Assembly (NCBI GenBank): GCA_011620245.1
Contig: WOZN01000166.1
Location: forward strand, 1-14,218
From: Acidovorax sp.
GTDB lineage: Bacteria > Pseudomonadota > Gammaproteobacteria > Burkholderiales > Burkholderiaceae_C
Reading direction: 5' to 3'
DNA: 14,218 bases
Below are positions 8,445-14,218 of this stretch, in pieces; within the stretch, counting starts at the first letter, position 1, and each line of letters begins with the position of its first letter. Position numbers and translations under genes: made by a program. The notes beneath the pieces were generated by a model, which made no database searches, was not told the origin of the DNA, and saw only the letters and a list, made by a program, of their open reading frames with translations.

Positions 8445-8972
8445 TCAAGCACTAACGCTCAGGAAAGCAGGGTTTTGGGACAAGAGCTGGAGATTGATCT
8501 CCTGCCAGCGAGCCCCACTCGAATCCACGTAGGTGGTGCCAAAGTAGGCAGGAGCATCGTCGGCCGGAGGCTCTGACGAGACAAAGGCATCCGTGCCCCG
8601 CAGCCCCGCCAGCCGGTCCACCAAGAGGGCGGCATTGACTTCCAAGGCTGCATTAAAAGCAAGCAGGCTGGCATCAGACAGGGTCTGCTCATTGCGCGTA
8701 ACGGTTGATCCCAGCAGACCTGCCAGATCCACCACCCCCACAAGGCTGCCACGCAGATTGGCCACACCAAGAAACCATTTCTGGGTGTAAGGAACCCGTT
8801 GAACCGCCACCCAGGGAAAAATTTCACCAGATTGACCCAGCGGCAAGAGATAAGACTGCCCGGCCGCCTCGACCGCCAGCCAGGAGGAAACAGAGACACC
8901 CTCACCCCTTGCAGCCTGAAGACGGCTGGCAAGACGGGTCTGGAGTTCTCGCAGCGCTTCGCGATTGGCCAT
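8445..8972 (-). CDS. pilI: PilI, CheW-like coupling protein
   Basis: Small cytoplasmic adaptor of 175 residues expected to link PilJ to the kinase ChpA. After an N-terminal helix rich in Arg and Leu (residues 1-20), the protein has the CheW fold signature: SWLAVEAAGQSYLLPL near 30-45, then VPYTQKWFLGVANLRGSLVG and VVDLAGLLG at about 80-110, matching the family pattern of a Pro, a Trp, a GxxNLRG turn and a V(V/I)DL strand. The gene begins 15 bases after the pilH stop, with AAGG 13 bases before the ATG, a rather long gap that suggests coupling to pilH. Position between the response regulators and PilJ matches the Pseudomonas pilGHIJ order. The family is sure; the PilI label rests on context as well as sequence. 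Confidence 0.94.
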   Translation of the reverse strand: MANREALRELQTRLASRLQAARGEGVSVSSWLAVEAAGQSYLLPLGQSGEIFPWVAVQRVPYTQKWFLGVANLRGSLVGVVDLAGLLGSTVTRNEQTLSDASLLAFNAALEVNAALLVDRLAGLRGTDAFVSSEPPADDAPAYFGTTYVDSSGARWQEINLQLLSQNPAFLSVSA

Positions 8973-8987
8973 GAACGCGCAACCGCC

Positions 8988-9353
8988 TTAGCTCAGCGCA
9001 TCGATCTTGGCCTGCAGTTCGGCTGGATCCACCGGCTTGGTGATGTAGCCGCGTGCGCCTTGCCGCATGCCCCAGACACGATCTGTTTCCTGGTTCTTGC
9101 TGGTGCACATGATGATGGGCACATCGGCATAAAGGGGATCGCGTGTAATGGCACGGGTCAACTGGAAACCGTTCTGCCCTGGCATGACCACATCCATCAA
9201 TATCAAATCGGGCTTTTCTTCGGCCAACCGGCGAAAAGCCTCTTCGGCATTTTCAGCGGTACGCACTTGCATGCCCTTTTTCTGCAGCAAGTCGGTCAGG
9301 AACATCAACTCGGTCTTCGAGTCGTCAACGACCAGCACTTTCTGGATAGACAT
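8988..9353 (-). CDS. pilH: PilH, single-domain response regulator
   Basis: CheY-like receiver of 121 residues with no output domain, expected to take phosphate from ChpA. In Pseudomonas aeruginosa PilH counters or balances PilG in pilus control and surface signalling. Acidic pocket D10-D11, phospho-acceptor D54 in ILMDVVMPGQNG, T84 and K106 in YITKPVDP are all present, so it should be phosphorylatable. Its ATG shares one base with the pilG stop codon (TAATG), a standard sign of translational coupling. PilH rather than PilG is chosen from gene order, the MDVVMPGQNGFQ loop and the WGMRQGARGYITKP stretch. Confidence 0.95.
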   Translation of the reverse strand: MSIQKVLVVDDSKTELMFLTDLLQKKGMQVRTAENAEEAFRRLAEEKPDLILMDVVMPGQNGFQLTRAITRDPLYADVPIIMCTSKNQETDRVWGMRQGARGYITKPVDPAELQAKIDALS

Positions 9354-9751
9354 TACATGACTCCTTGTTGGGAATTGCCAAATTGCTGCACCGCCTGCAA
9401 CAACTGGTCTTTGGTAAAAGGTTTGGTGAGATATTCCTGGCAGCCGACCATGCGGCCACGCGCCTTGTCAAACACGCCATCCTTGGACGACAGCATGACC
9501 ACTGGAGTATCTGCAAAACGGGCGTTGCGCTTGATGATGGCGCAGGTCTGATACCCATCAAGCTTGGGCATCAGAATGTCACAAAAAATGAGCTGTGGCT
9601 GGTAGTCATTCACCTTGGCCAAGGCATCGAAACCGTCATCTGCCAGCAGGACTTCGTGCCCTCCCTGCTTGAGAAAAATCTCGGCGCTTCGGCGAATGGT
9701 ATTGCTGTCATCCACCACGAGCACTTTGAAAGTTGCGCCTGTTGTAGTCAA
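9353..9751 (-). CDS. pilG: PilG, single-domain response regulator (TTG start)
   Basis: CheY-like receiver of 132 residues, expected to be phosphorylated by ChpA; in Pseudomonas PilG promotes pilus extension and twitching. Conserved residues: D14-D15 in VLVVDDSNTIRR, phospho-acceptor D58 in FCDILMPKLDGYQTC, S88 in VVMLSSKDG and K110 in YLTKPFTKDQLL. The KxLDGYQTCAIIK and SSKDGVFDKARGRMVG stretches are typical of PilG. The start is TTG: an in-frame TGA lies two codons upstream, and the next in-frame candidate would remove the first strand of the receiver. The ribosome site GGGAG at 9761-9765 ends nine bases before the TTG, which supports this start. The gene overlaps pilH by one base and lies 62 bases behind the rubredoxin gene. 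Confidence 0.96.
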   Translation of the reverse strand: MTTTGATFKVLVVDDSNTIRRSAEIFLKQGGHEVLLADDGFDALAKVNDYQPQLIFCDILMPKLDGYQTCAIIKRNARFADTPVVMLSSKDGVFDKARGRMVGCQEYLTKPFTKDQLLQAVQQFGNSQQGVM

Positions 9752-9760
9752 TTGTCACTG

Positions 9761-9765
9761 CTCCC
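9761..9765 (-). promoter_or_regulatory. Ribosome binding site of pilG
   Basis: GGGAG on the minus strand, nine bases from the TTG codon at 9751. It fixes the unusual start of pilG, because no ATG or GTG is available between the in-frame TGA stop and the conserved VLVVDD strand. Confidence 0.75.
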
Positions 9766-9813
9766 GATGGAGAAAACGAACAACGCAGCAGCAGCACATG
9801 GTGCCAATGCGCC

Positions 9814-9987
9814 TCAAATCTGAACCATCTCGAAATCTTCTTTGCGCGCACCACATTCAGGGCAAGTCCAATTCATGGGAACCTGCTCCCAGGGAGTGTT
9901 GGGTGCGATGCCGTGCTCAGGCGAACCTTGCGCCTCGTCATATATCCAACCGCAAATCAGACACATCCAGGTTTTAGAGTCGGTCAC
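9814..9987 (-). CDS. rubA: Rubredoxin (GTG start)
   Basis: Small one-electron carrier of 57 residues with a single iron held by four cysteines. The two knuckles are MCLICGWIYDE (C9, C12) and CPECGARKEDFE (C42, C45). The aromatic positions W14, Y16, W33 and F52 and the conserved DFE turn fit the 53-57 residue rubredoxin family. The start is GTG at 9987: an in-frame TAA lies two codons upstream, and the next in-frame ATG (codon 8) would leave C9 at residue 2. GAAGG lies 11 bases upstream at 9999-10003. It stands 62 bases ahead of pilG on the same strand with no terminator seen between them, so it is likely the first gene of the pil-chp transcript. Its redox partner is not in the window, and a link to pilus control is not shown. 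Confidence 0.95.
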   Translation of the reverse strand: MTDSKTWMCLICGWIYDEAQGSPEHGIAPNTPWEQVPMNWTCPECGARKEDFEMVQI

Positions 9988-10081
9988 AGCTTAATGGGCC
10001 TTCACATAGAATGCAACGATTGTATCTAGTCATCACACCGGGCTGCTGCTTCTGTGCCACCCTTACCGTCGAATCGAGCCC
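9988..10081. promoter_or_regulatory. Divergent intergenic region between rubA and the thiD-family gene
   Basis: These 94 bases should hold promoters for both directions. For the minus strand, TACAAT (plus positions 10019-10024) is a good -10 match that would give a leader of about 25 bases to the rubA GTG, but no good -35 is seen. For the plus strand, TTCACA at 10001-10006 is a good -35 match, followed after 16 bases by a poor -10, TATCTA (10023-10028). The two candidates overlap. Both are guesses from consensus matching. No TPP riboswitch core is visible. Confidence 0.35.
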
Positions 10082-11029
10082 ATGACATCACAAATACTCC
10101 TTTCATCTGATATAGCGGACTTTGCCGACGAGGCGCCGCACGAAGCAATCCCCGCCTGTGTGCTGGTGTTCAACGCCAGCGACCCCAGTGGCGCCGGCGG
10201 CCTTACCGCCGATATCAGCACCATTGCGTCCGTGGGCGGACACCCCATTGCCGTTGTTACAGGCGCTTATGCCCGCGACACTGCCGAGATATTCGACCAT
10301 TTCAGCTTTGACGACGAGGCCGTATCCGAGCAGGCGCGCGTTGTGCTGGAAGATCTGCCCGTGCAGGCCATCAAGGTCGGATTTGTGGGAAGCCCCGAGA
10401 ACATCAGCGCCATCGCCGAGATCACCACCGACTATGACGAGGTGCCCGTCATCGCCTACATGCCCAACCTTTCGTGGTGGCAGGACGACCTGATCGACCA
10501 GTACCTGGATGCCTTCCGCGAGTTGTTGTTGCCACAAACCTCCGTGTTGATTGGGAACTACAGTACCCTGTGGCGCTGGCTGCTTCCCGAATGGCGGGGC
10601 GACCGCGGCCCCACCGCCCGCGACATTGCCCGGGCCGCCGCAGAAATGGGCGTGCATTACACCCTGGTCACCGGCATCCCTTTGCCCGAGCAGTTTGTAG
10701 AGAACGTGCTGGCCTCACCCCAGACCGTGCTGGGCAGTGGCAAGTTCGAATTGTTCGACGCCACGTTTTCCGGCGCAGGCGACACCCTCTCGGCCGCCCT
10801 CACGGCCCTGGTGGCCAGCGGCAGCGACCTGGGCGAAGCCACCAGCGAGGCATTGAACTACCTGGACCGGTGCCTGGACGCCGGATTTCGCCCCGGAATG
10901 GGCCACATCATTCCCGACCGCATGTTCTGGGCCCAGGCCGATGAGGATGATGGCGATGAAGACGAGCCCCTTGACGAAACACAGGCCATCGAAGGCTTTG
11001 TGATGCCACCCCATGACACCAAACACTGA
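10082..11029 (+). CDS. thiD: ThiD-family (ribokinase-like) kinase homologue with divergent active site
   Basis: 315 residues of the ThiD branch of the ribokinase superfamily; ThiD phosphorylates hydroxymethylpyrimidine and its phosphate for thiamin synthesis. Family marks: [16 protein letters not shown] at 32-47 (ThiD-type glycine-rich nucleophile-side motif), [10 protein letters not shown] at 58-67, a [10 protein letters not shown] anion-hole motif at 231-240, and a C-terminal [16 protein letters not shown] stretch that I recall from betaproteobacterial ThiD homologues. Three expected signatures are changed. The DPV...SG segment reads AYMPNLSWW at 125-133. The NxxE metal/ATP motif reads NYST at 159-162. 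The GTGCT loop with the catalytic cysteine reads GAGDT with D234. The tail after 285 is very acidic. Substrate is therefore uncertain; the gene symbol is by family only. The ATG at 10082 has only a weak ribosome site, and the first 25 residues precede the conserved core. It overlaps hemL by 17 bases. Confidence 0.82.
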   Translation: MTSQILLSSDIADFADEAPHEAIPACVLVFNASDPSGAGGLTADISTIASVGGHPIAVVTGAYARDTAEIFDHFSFDDEAVSEQARVVLEDLPVQAIKVGFVGSPENISAIAEITTDYDEVPVIAYMPNLSWWQDDLIDQYLDAFRELLLPQTSVLIGNYSTLWRWLLPEWRGDRGPTARDIARAAAEMGVHYTLVTGIPLPEQFVENVLASPQTVLGSGKFELFDATFSGAGDTLSAALTALVASGSDLGEATSEALNYLDRCLDAGFRPGMGHIIPDRMFWAQADEDDGDEDEPLDETQAIEGFVMPPHDTKH

Positions 11030-12323
11030 CCTCAACATCCCCCTGTTCGAACGCGCCAAGGCGCTGATCCCCGGCGGCGTGAATTCGCCTGTGCGGGCCT
11101 TCAAGGCCGTGGGCGGCACGCCGCGCTTTGTCAAGCGCGCGCAGGGCGCGTATTTCTGGGACGCCAACGACCAGCGCTTCATCGACTACATCGGCTCCTG
11201 GGGCCCGATGATTCTGGGCCACGGGCACCCGGCCGTGCTCGAAGCCGTGCAGAAGGCCGCGCTGGAAGGCTTCAGCTTTGGCGCCCCCACCGAGCGCGAG
11301 ATCGAGCTGGCCGAAGAAATCCTGGGCCTGGTGCCCTCCATGGAGATGATCCGCCTGGTCAGCTCGGGCACCGAGGCCGGCATGAGTGCGATTCGCCTGG
11401 CGCGCGGCGCCACGGGCCGCAGCAAGCTCATCAAGTTCGAGGGCTGCTACCACGGCCACGCCGATGCGCTGCTGGTCAAGGCCGGCTCGGGCCTGGCCAC
11501 CTTTGGCAACGCCACCAGCGCCGGCGTGCCACCCGAAGTGGTGCAACACACGCTGGTGCTGGAATACAACAACGTCGCTCAGCTGGAGGAAGCGTTTGCC
11601 CTGCACGGCAAGGAACTCGCCTGCCTGATGATCGAGCCCATCGCGGGCAACATGAACTTCGTGCGCGCCAGCGTGCCCTTCATGCGGCGCTGCCGTGAGT
11701 TGTGCTCCGAATATGGCGCGCTGCTCGTCCTGGACGAAGTGATGACCGGTTTTCGCGTGGCCTTGGGCAGTGCGCAAAGCCTGTACGCACAAAGCATCCC
11801 GGGCTTCAAGCCCGACATCACGGTGCTGGGCAAGGTGATTGGCGGTGGCATGCCGCTGGCGGCCTTTGGCGCTTCGCGCGCCATCATGGAACATCTGGCA
11901 CCGCTGGGCGCGGTGTACCAGGCCGGCACCCTGTCGGGCAACCCGGTGGCCACGGCCTGCGGCCTGGCCACGCTGCGCGAAATCCGCAAGCCCGGCTTCT
12001 TTGACGCCCTCGGCGCCCGCACCCGCTCGCTGGTCGATGGCCTGGCCGCTGCAGCCGCCGCCGAAGGCCTGCCTTTCAGCGCCGACTGCGAGGGCGGCAT
12101 GTTCGGCTTCTTTCTGTTGCCCCGGCTGCCGCAAAATTACGCACAGGTTCTGACAACCGATGGCGCGCGCTTCAACCAGCTCTTTCATGGCCTGCTGGAC
12201 CGGGGCGTTTACATCGCGCCGGCGCTCTACGAAGCCGGCTTTGTGAGCGCTGCCCACACAGCGCAGGACATTGCCGACACGGTGGCCATTGCGCGTGACG
12301 TCTTCAAAACGCTCATAAAATAA
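11013..12323 (+). CDS. hemL: Glutamate-1-semialdehyde 2,1-aminomutase
   Basis: PLP enzyme of 436 residues that converts glutamate-1-semialdehyde to 5-aminolevulinate, the last step of the C5 route to haem and other tetrapyrroles, in the cytoplasm. Seen: the N-terminal [12 protein letters not shown] motif at 19-30, the [15 protein letters not shown] cofactor-phosphate loop at 117-131, CYHGHAD at 145-151 (Y146 near the cofactor), LDEVMTGFR at 240-248 with D241 for the pyridine nitrogen, the Schiff-base lysine K274 in [11 protein letters not shown], and GTLSGNP at 305-311. Length is close to the E. coli enzyme. All key residues are present. The ATG lies inside the end of the thiD-family gene and has no good ribosome site of its own, so translation is likely coupled. 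The stop codon lies in the first bases of a hairpin repeat. Confidence 0.98.
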   Translation: MTPNTDLNIPLFERAKALIPGGVNSPVRAFKAVGGTPRFVKRAQGAYFWDANDQRFIDYIGSWGPMILGHGHPAVLEAVQKAALEGFSFGAPTEREIELAEEILGLVPSMEMIRLVSSGTEAGMSAIRLARGATGRSKLIKFEGCYHGHADALLVKAGSGLATFGNATSAGVPPEVVQHTLVLEYNNVAQLEEAFALHGKELACLMIEPIAGNMNFVRASVPFMRRCRELCSEYGALLVLDEVMTGFRVALGSAQSLYAQSIPGFKPDITVLGKVIGGGMPLAAFGASRAIMEHLAPLGAVYQAGTLSGNPVATACGLATLREIRKPGFFDALGARTRSLVDGLAAAAAAEGLPFSADCEGGMFGFFLLPRLPQNYAQVLTTDGARFNQLFHGLLDRGVYIAPALYEAGFVSAAHTAQDIADTVAIARDVFKTLIK

Positions 12324-12377
12324 TAGCTATCAGCGCTTTGTGCATAAGCGCTGGAAGCCAAAAATACCTGTATTTTT
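12317..12377. repeat. Comamonadaceae-type intergenic hairpin repeat
   Basis: Begins AAAATAATAGC across the hemL stop codon. It contains the perfect 8-bp inverted repeat CAGCGCTT (12331-12338) and AAGCGCTG (12346-12353) around a 7-base loop. The pairing extends outward with three mismatches (TAGCTAT against GGAAGCCA). A second hairpin follows, AAAAATA (12360-12366), loop CCTG, TATTTTT (12371-12377). The pattern (A-rich lead, AGCGCTT ... AAGCGCT core, then GCCAAAA) resembles a dispersed element I recall from Acidovorax and related genomes. No ORF or transposase is present. The edges are approximate. Confidence 0.65.
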
Positions 12378-12383
12378 TTCGGT

Positions 12384-12424
12384 AAACCCCGTGGCAACGC
12401 ACCGCATTGCCACGGGGTTTTTTT
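12384..12424 (+). terminator. Intrinsic terminator downstream of hemL
   Basis: A perfect 14-bp stem, AAACCCCGTGGCAA (12384-12397) with TTGCCACGGGGTTT (12407-12420), closes a 9-base loop and ends in seven T residues (12418-12424). This is a strong rho-independent terminator for the thiD-hemL transcript. The A-run on the left side might allow some function on the other strand, but no gene points into it from the right here. Confidence 0.92.
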
Positions 12425-12497
12425 CGTTGTGCATGCGTTCACGGGCCCGTCACATCCGCCTGTCAGCCTTGGCAGTTTTGTACAGCATGTCACCACC

Positions 12498-14218
12498 ATG
12501 AAAAATCCTGTTCGCCCCACTCCCCACCCCATCCGCGACGCAGCCCTTGCCGATGAAGGCCGCCGCATCTTCGTGCGCCAGCTGGCCCTGGGCGCCACAG
12601 CGCTCGCCACCCTGCCGCTGGCCGCCTGCGGTGGCAGCGACGACGATCCCGAAGTGCATTTCGCCCATGGCGTGGCCAGTGGCGACCCGCTGAGCGATCG
12701 CATCATGCTGTGGACCCGCGTCACGCCGCCCGCAGGCCACACGGCCGACATCCCCGTGCAGTGGGAGCTGGCCAGCGACGCCGCCTTCACCACCGTGGTC
12801 GCCATAGGCGAGGCCCAAGCCACCGCCGCCAAAGACTTCACCGTCAAGGTCGATGCCACCGGCCTCGAGCCCGCCACGGCCTACCATTACCGCTTTACCG
12901 CCTATGGCGCCAAGTCCGCCGCGGCACGCACCCGCACACTCGCCACTGGCAGCACCGCGCAGGTCAGGCTCGCCGTGTTCTCGTGCGCCAATTACCCGGC
13001 GGGCTATTTCAACGTGTACGCCGAAGCCGCGCGCCACAGCGACCTCGACGCCACCGTGCACCTGGGCGACTATCTTTATGAATATGGCCGCGGCGGCTAC
13101 GCCTCGGCCAACGCCGAGCAGCTGGGCCGCCTGTCGCAGCCGGCCACAGAGCTCCTTTCGCTGGCCGACTACCGGCTGCGCCACGCGCAATACAAATCCG
13201 ACCCCGACCTGCAGGCCCTGCACGCCGCAGCCCCCATGATCGCCGTGTGGGACGACCATGAAGTCGCCAACGACACCTGGGCCAACGGGGCCGAAAACCA
13301 CCAGCCAGCCACCGAAGGCAGTTTTGCGGCGCGCAAGGCGGCGGCCATGCAGGCTTATCACGAGTGGATGCCCACGCGCAACGCGCAGCCCGAGCTGATC
13401 TACCGCAGCTTCAACTTCGGCAACCTGGTGGCCCTGCACATGCTGGACACGCGCATGATCGGGCGCGATCAACAGCTCGACTACACCCGCTTCTTCACCG
13501 ACAGCGGTTTTGACGCTGCCGGCTTCACCGCCGCCGTGGGCGCCCCCGGCCGCCAGCTCATGGGCAGCACGCAGACCCAGTGGCTGCAGCAGCAGATGAC
13601 GGCATCCAGCGCCACCTGGCAGGTGCTGGGCCAGCAGGTACTGATGGGACGCATGAACATTCCGGCGCCCATCCTCATGGAAACCCTCCAGCCCGGCGCT
13701 GGCGTGACGGTGTCGCAGTACGCAGCCATCGCGGCCAAGGCCCAGACGGCACCCGCCACGCTGACCGCCGCCGAGCAAGCCATCCTGGCCCAGCCCTCCA
13801 TTCCCTACAACCTCGACGCCTGGGACGGCTACCAGGCCGCACGCGAAACCGTGCTGGGCACGGCCCGCAGCCTGGGCAAGAACCTGGTGGTGCTGTCGGG
13901 CGACACGCACAACGCCTGGGCCAATGAACTGGCGGACATGAACGGCAACCCGGTGGGCGTGGAGTTTGCCGCCTCCTCGGTGTCGTCTCCGGGCTTTGAG
14001 GAATATCTGCCCAACGAGAACCCGGCCACGCTGGCGGGCGCATTCCAGCAGCTCGTCACCCCGCTCAAATACTGCGACACCTCGCGCCGCGGCTACACGC
14101 TGCTGACGGCCACCGCCACCGAATGCCGCGCCGACTGGGTCTATGTGAACACCATCACCAGCCGCAGCTACACGGCCAGCACCGACAAATCGCTCAAGGT
14201 GCTGGCAGGCGTGAGCGG
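12498..14218 (+). CDS. phoD: PhoD-family alkaline phosphatase/phosphodiesterase, Tat lipoprotein (3' end cut by window edge)
   Basis: Exported metallo-phosphoesterase that releases phosphate from organic phosphate esters outside the cytoplasm; 573 residues are visible and the frame is open at the edge. The leader has twin arginines at 22-23 (GRRIFVRQLALG), a hydrophobic stretch at 28-43 and a lipobox LAAC with C44 followed by GGSDDD, so it is likely Tat-exported and lipid-anchored. An N-terminal PhoD domain begins near VHFAHGVASGDP. Catalytic-core residues seen: C163 in FSCANY, D191 and Y194 in HLGDYLYEYG (the D-x-x-Y spacing of the iron site of Bacillus PhoD), D252-D253-H254 in VWDDHEVAND, and D469 and H471 in LSGDTHNAW. 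The frame reaches CRADWVYV near the C-terminus, so only a short tail is missing. No clear ribosome site or Pho box precedes it. It follows the hemL terminator by 73 bases and should have its own promoter. Confidence 0.93.
   Translation, partial: MKNPVRPTPHPIRDAALADEGRRIFVRQLALGATALATLPLAACGGSDDDPEVHFAHGVASGDPLSDRIMLWTRVTPPAGHTADIPVQWELASDAAFTTVVAIGEAQATAAKDFTVKVDATGLEPATAYHYRFTAYGAKSAAARTRTLATGSTAQVRLAVFSCANYPAGYFNVYAEAARHSDLDATVHLGDYLYEYGRGGYASANAEQLGRLSQPATELLSLADYRLRHAQYKSDPDLQALHAAAPMIAVWDDHEVANDTWANGAENHQPATEGSFAARKAAAMQAYHEWMPTRNAQPELIYRSFNFGNLVALHMLDTRMIGRDQQLDYTRFFTDSGFDAAGFTAAVGAPGRQLMGSTQTQWLQQQMTASSATWQVLGQQVLMGRMNIPAPILMETLQPGAGVTVSQYAAIAAKAQTAPATLTAAEQAILAQPSIPYNLDAWDGYQAARETVLGTARSLGKNLVVLSGDTHNAWANELADMNGNPVGVEFAASSVSSPGFEEYLPNENPATLAGAFQQLVTPLKYCDTSRRGYTLLTATATECRADWVYVNTITSRSYTASTDKSLKVLAGVS

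Noticed and set aside
9988..10081. TPP riboswitch in front of the ThiD-family gene
   Set aside because: The gap is 94 bases and shows no CTGAGA-type or THI-box core; there is little room for the full aptamer.
10908..12257. Open frame of 449 codons on the minus strand, opposite hemL
   Set aside because: The sense strand encodes a complete HemL with all catalytic residues; the antisense translation has no recognisable motif.
12317..12424. Insertion sequence or CRISPR repeat behind hemL
   Set aside because: Only hairpins are present; there is no transposase, no target duplication that I can see, and no regularly spaced repeat-spacer pattern.
12449..12492. Possible Pho box upstream of phoD (three GTCA elements)
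   Set aside because: The elements at 12449, 12462 and 12489 are spaced 13 and 27 bases apart, not the 11 bases of PhoB direct repeats, and the flanking bases fit poorly.
12450..13910. Open frame of 486 codons on the minus strand, opposite phoD
   Set aside because: Gly/Val/His-rich shadow of a clear PhoD gene. It would also start deep in the PhoD coding region without a promoter signal.

Overview
The window looks like chromosomal DNA of a betaproteobacterium, most likely of the family Comamonadaceae (Acidovorax-like). The grounds are the GC-rich coding style, the order of a Chp-type pilus chemosensory cluster, rubredoxin, a thiD-family gene and hemL, and a short hairpin repeat behind hemL of a kind I recall from Comamonadaceae intergenic regions. 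The assignment is inference; no 16S or other marker is present.

The left two thirds (1-9987, minus strand) is one tightly packed probable operon, read right to left: rubredoxin (rubA), pilG, pilH, pilI, pilJ and the very large hybrid kinase gene chpA, whose last codons run off the left edge. Together these encode the Pil-Chp chemosensory pathway that governs type IV pili in other bacteria. PilJ is the membrane receptor, PilI the coupling protein, ChpA the multi-Hpt histidine kinase with CheW and receiver domains, and PilG and PilH the single-domain response regulators. chpA is a single open frame of more than 2026 codons; its histidine, kinase and receiver motifs all fall in one frame, so it is intact up to the edge. 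No pilK (CheR-type methyltransferase) lies between pilJ and chpA.

A 94-base gap (9988-10081) separates this operon from a divergent plus-strand pair. The first gene is a ThiD-family kinase homologue with strongly altered active-site motifs. The second is hemL (glutamate-1-semialdehyde aminomutase), which starts inside the end of the first gene. Behind hemL come a Comamonadaceae-type hairpin repeat and a strong intrinsic terminator. Last is a PhoD-type alkaline phosphatase/phosphodiesterase with a combined Tat and lipoprotein signal, cut by the right edge.

Most of the window is a known chemosensory system in standard order, and I see no clearly new multi-gene system. The best lead is the ThiD-family protein: it keeps the family frame and a GAGD catalytic motif but lacks three signatures expected of a hydroxymethylpyrimidine kinase. 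Secondary points are in-frame tandem repeats in chpA, an Hpt domain lacking its lysine, non-ATG starts on the first two operon genes, and the repeat that abuts the hemL stop codon.
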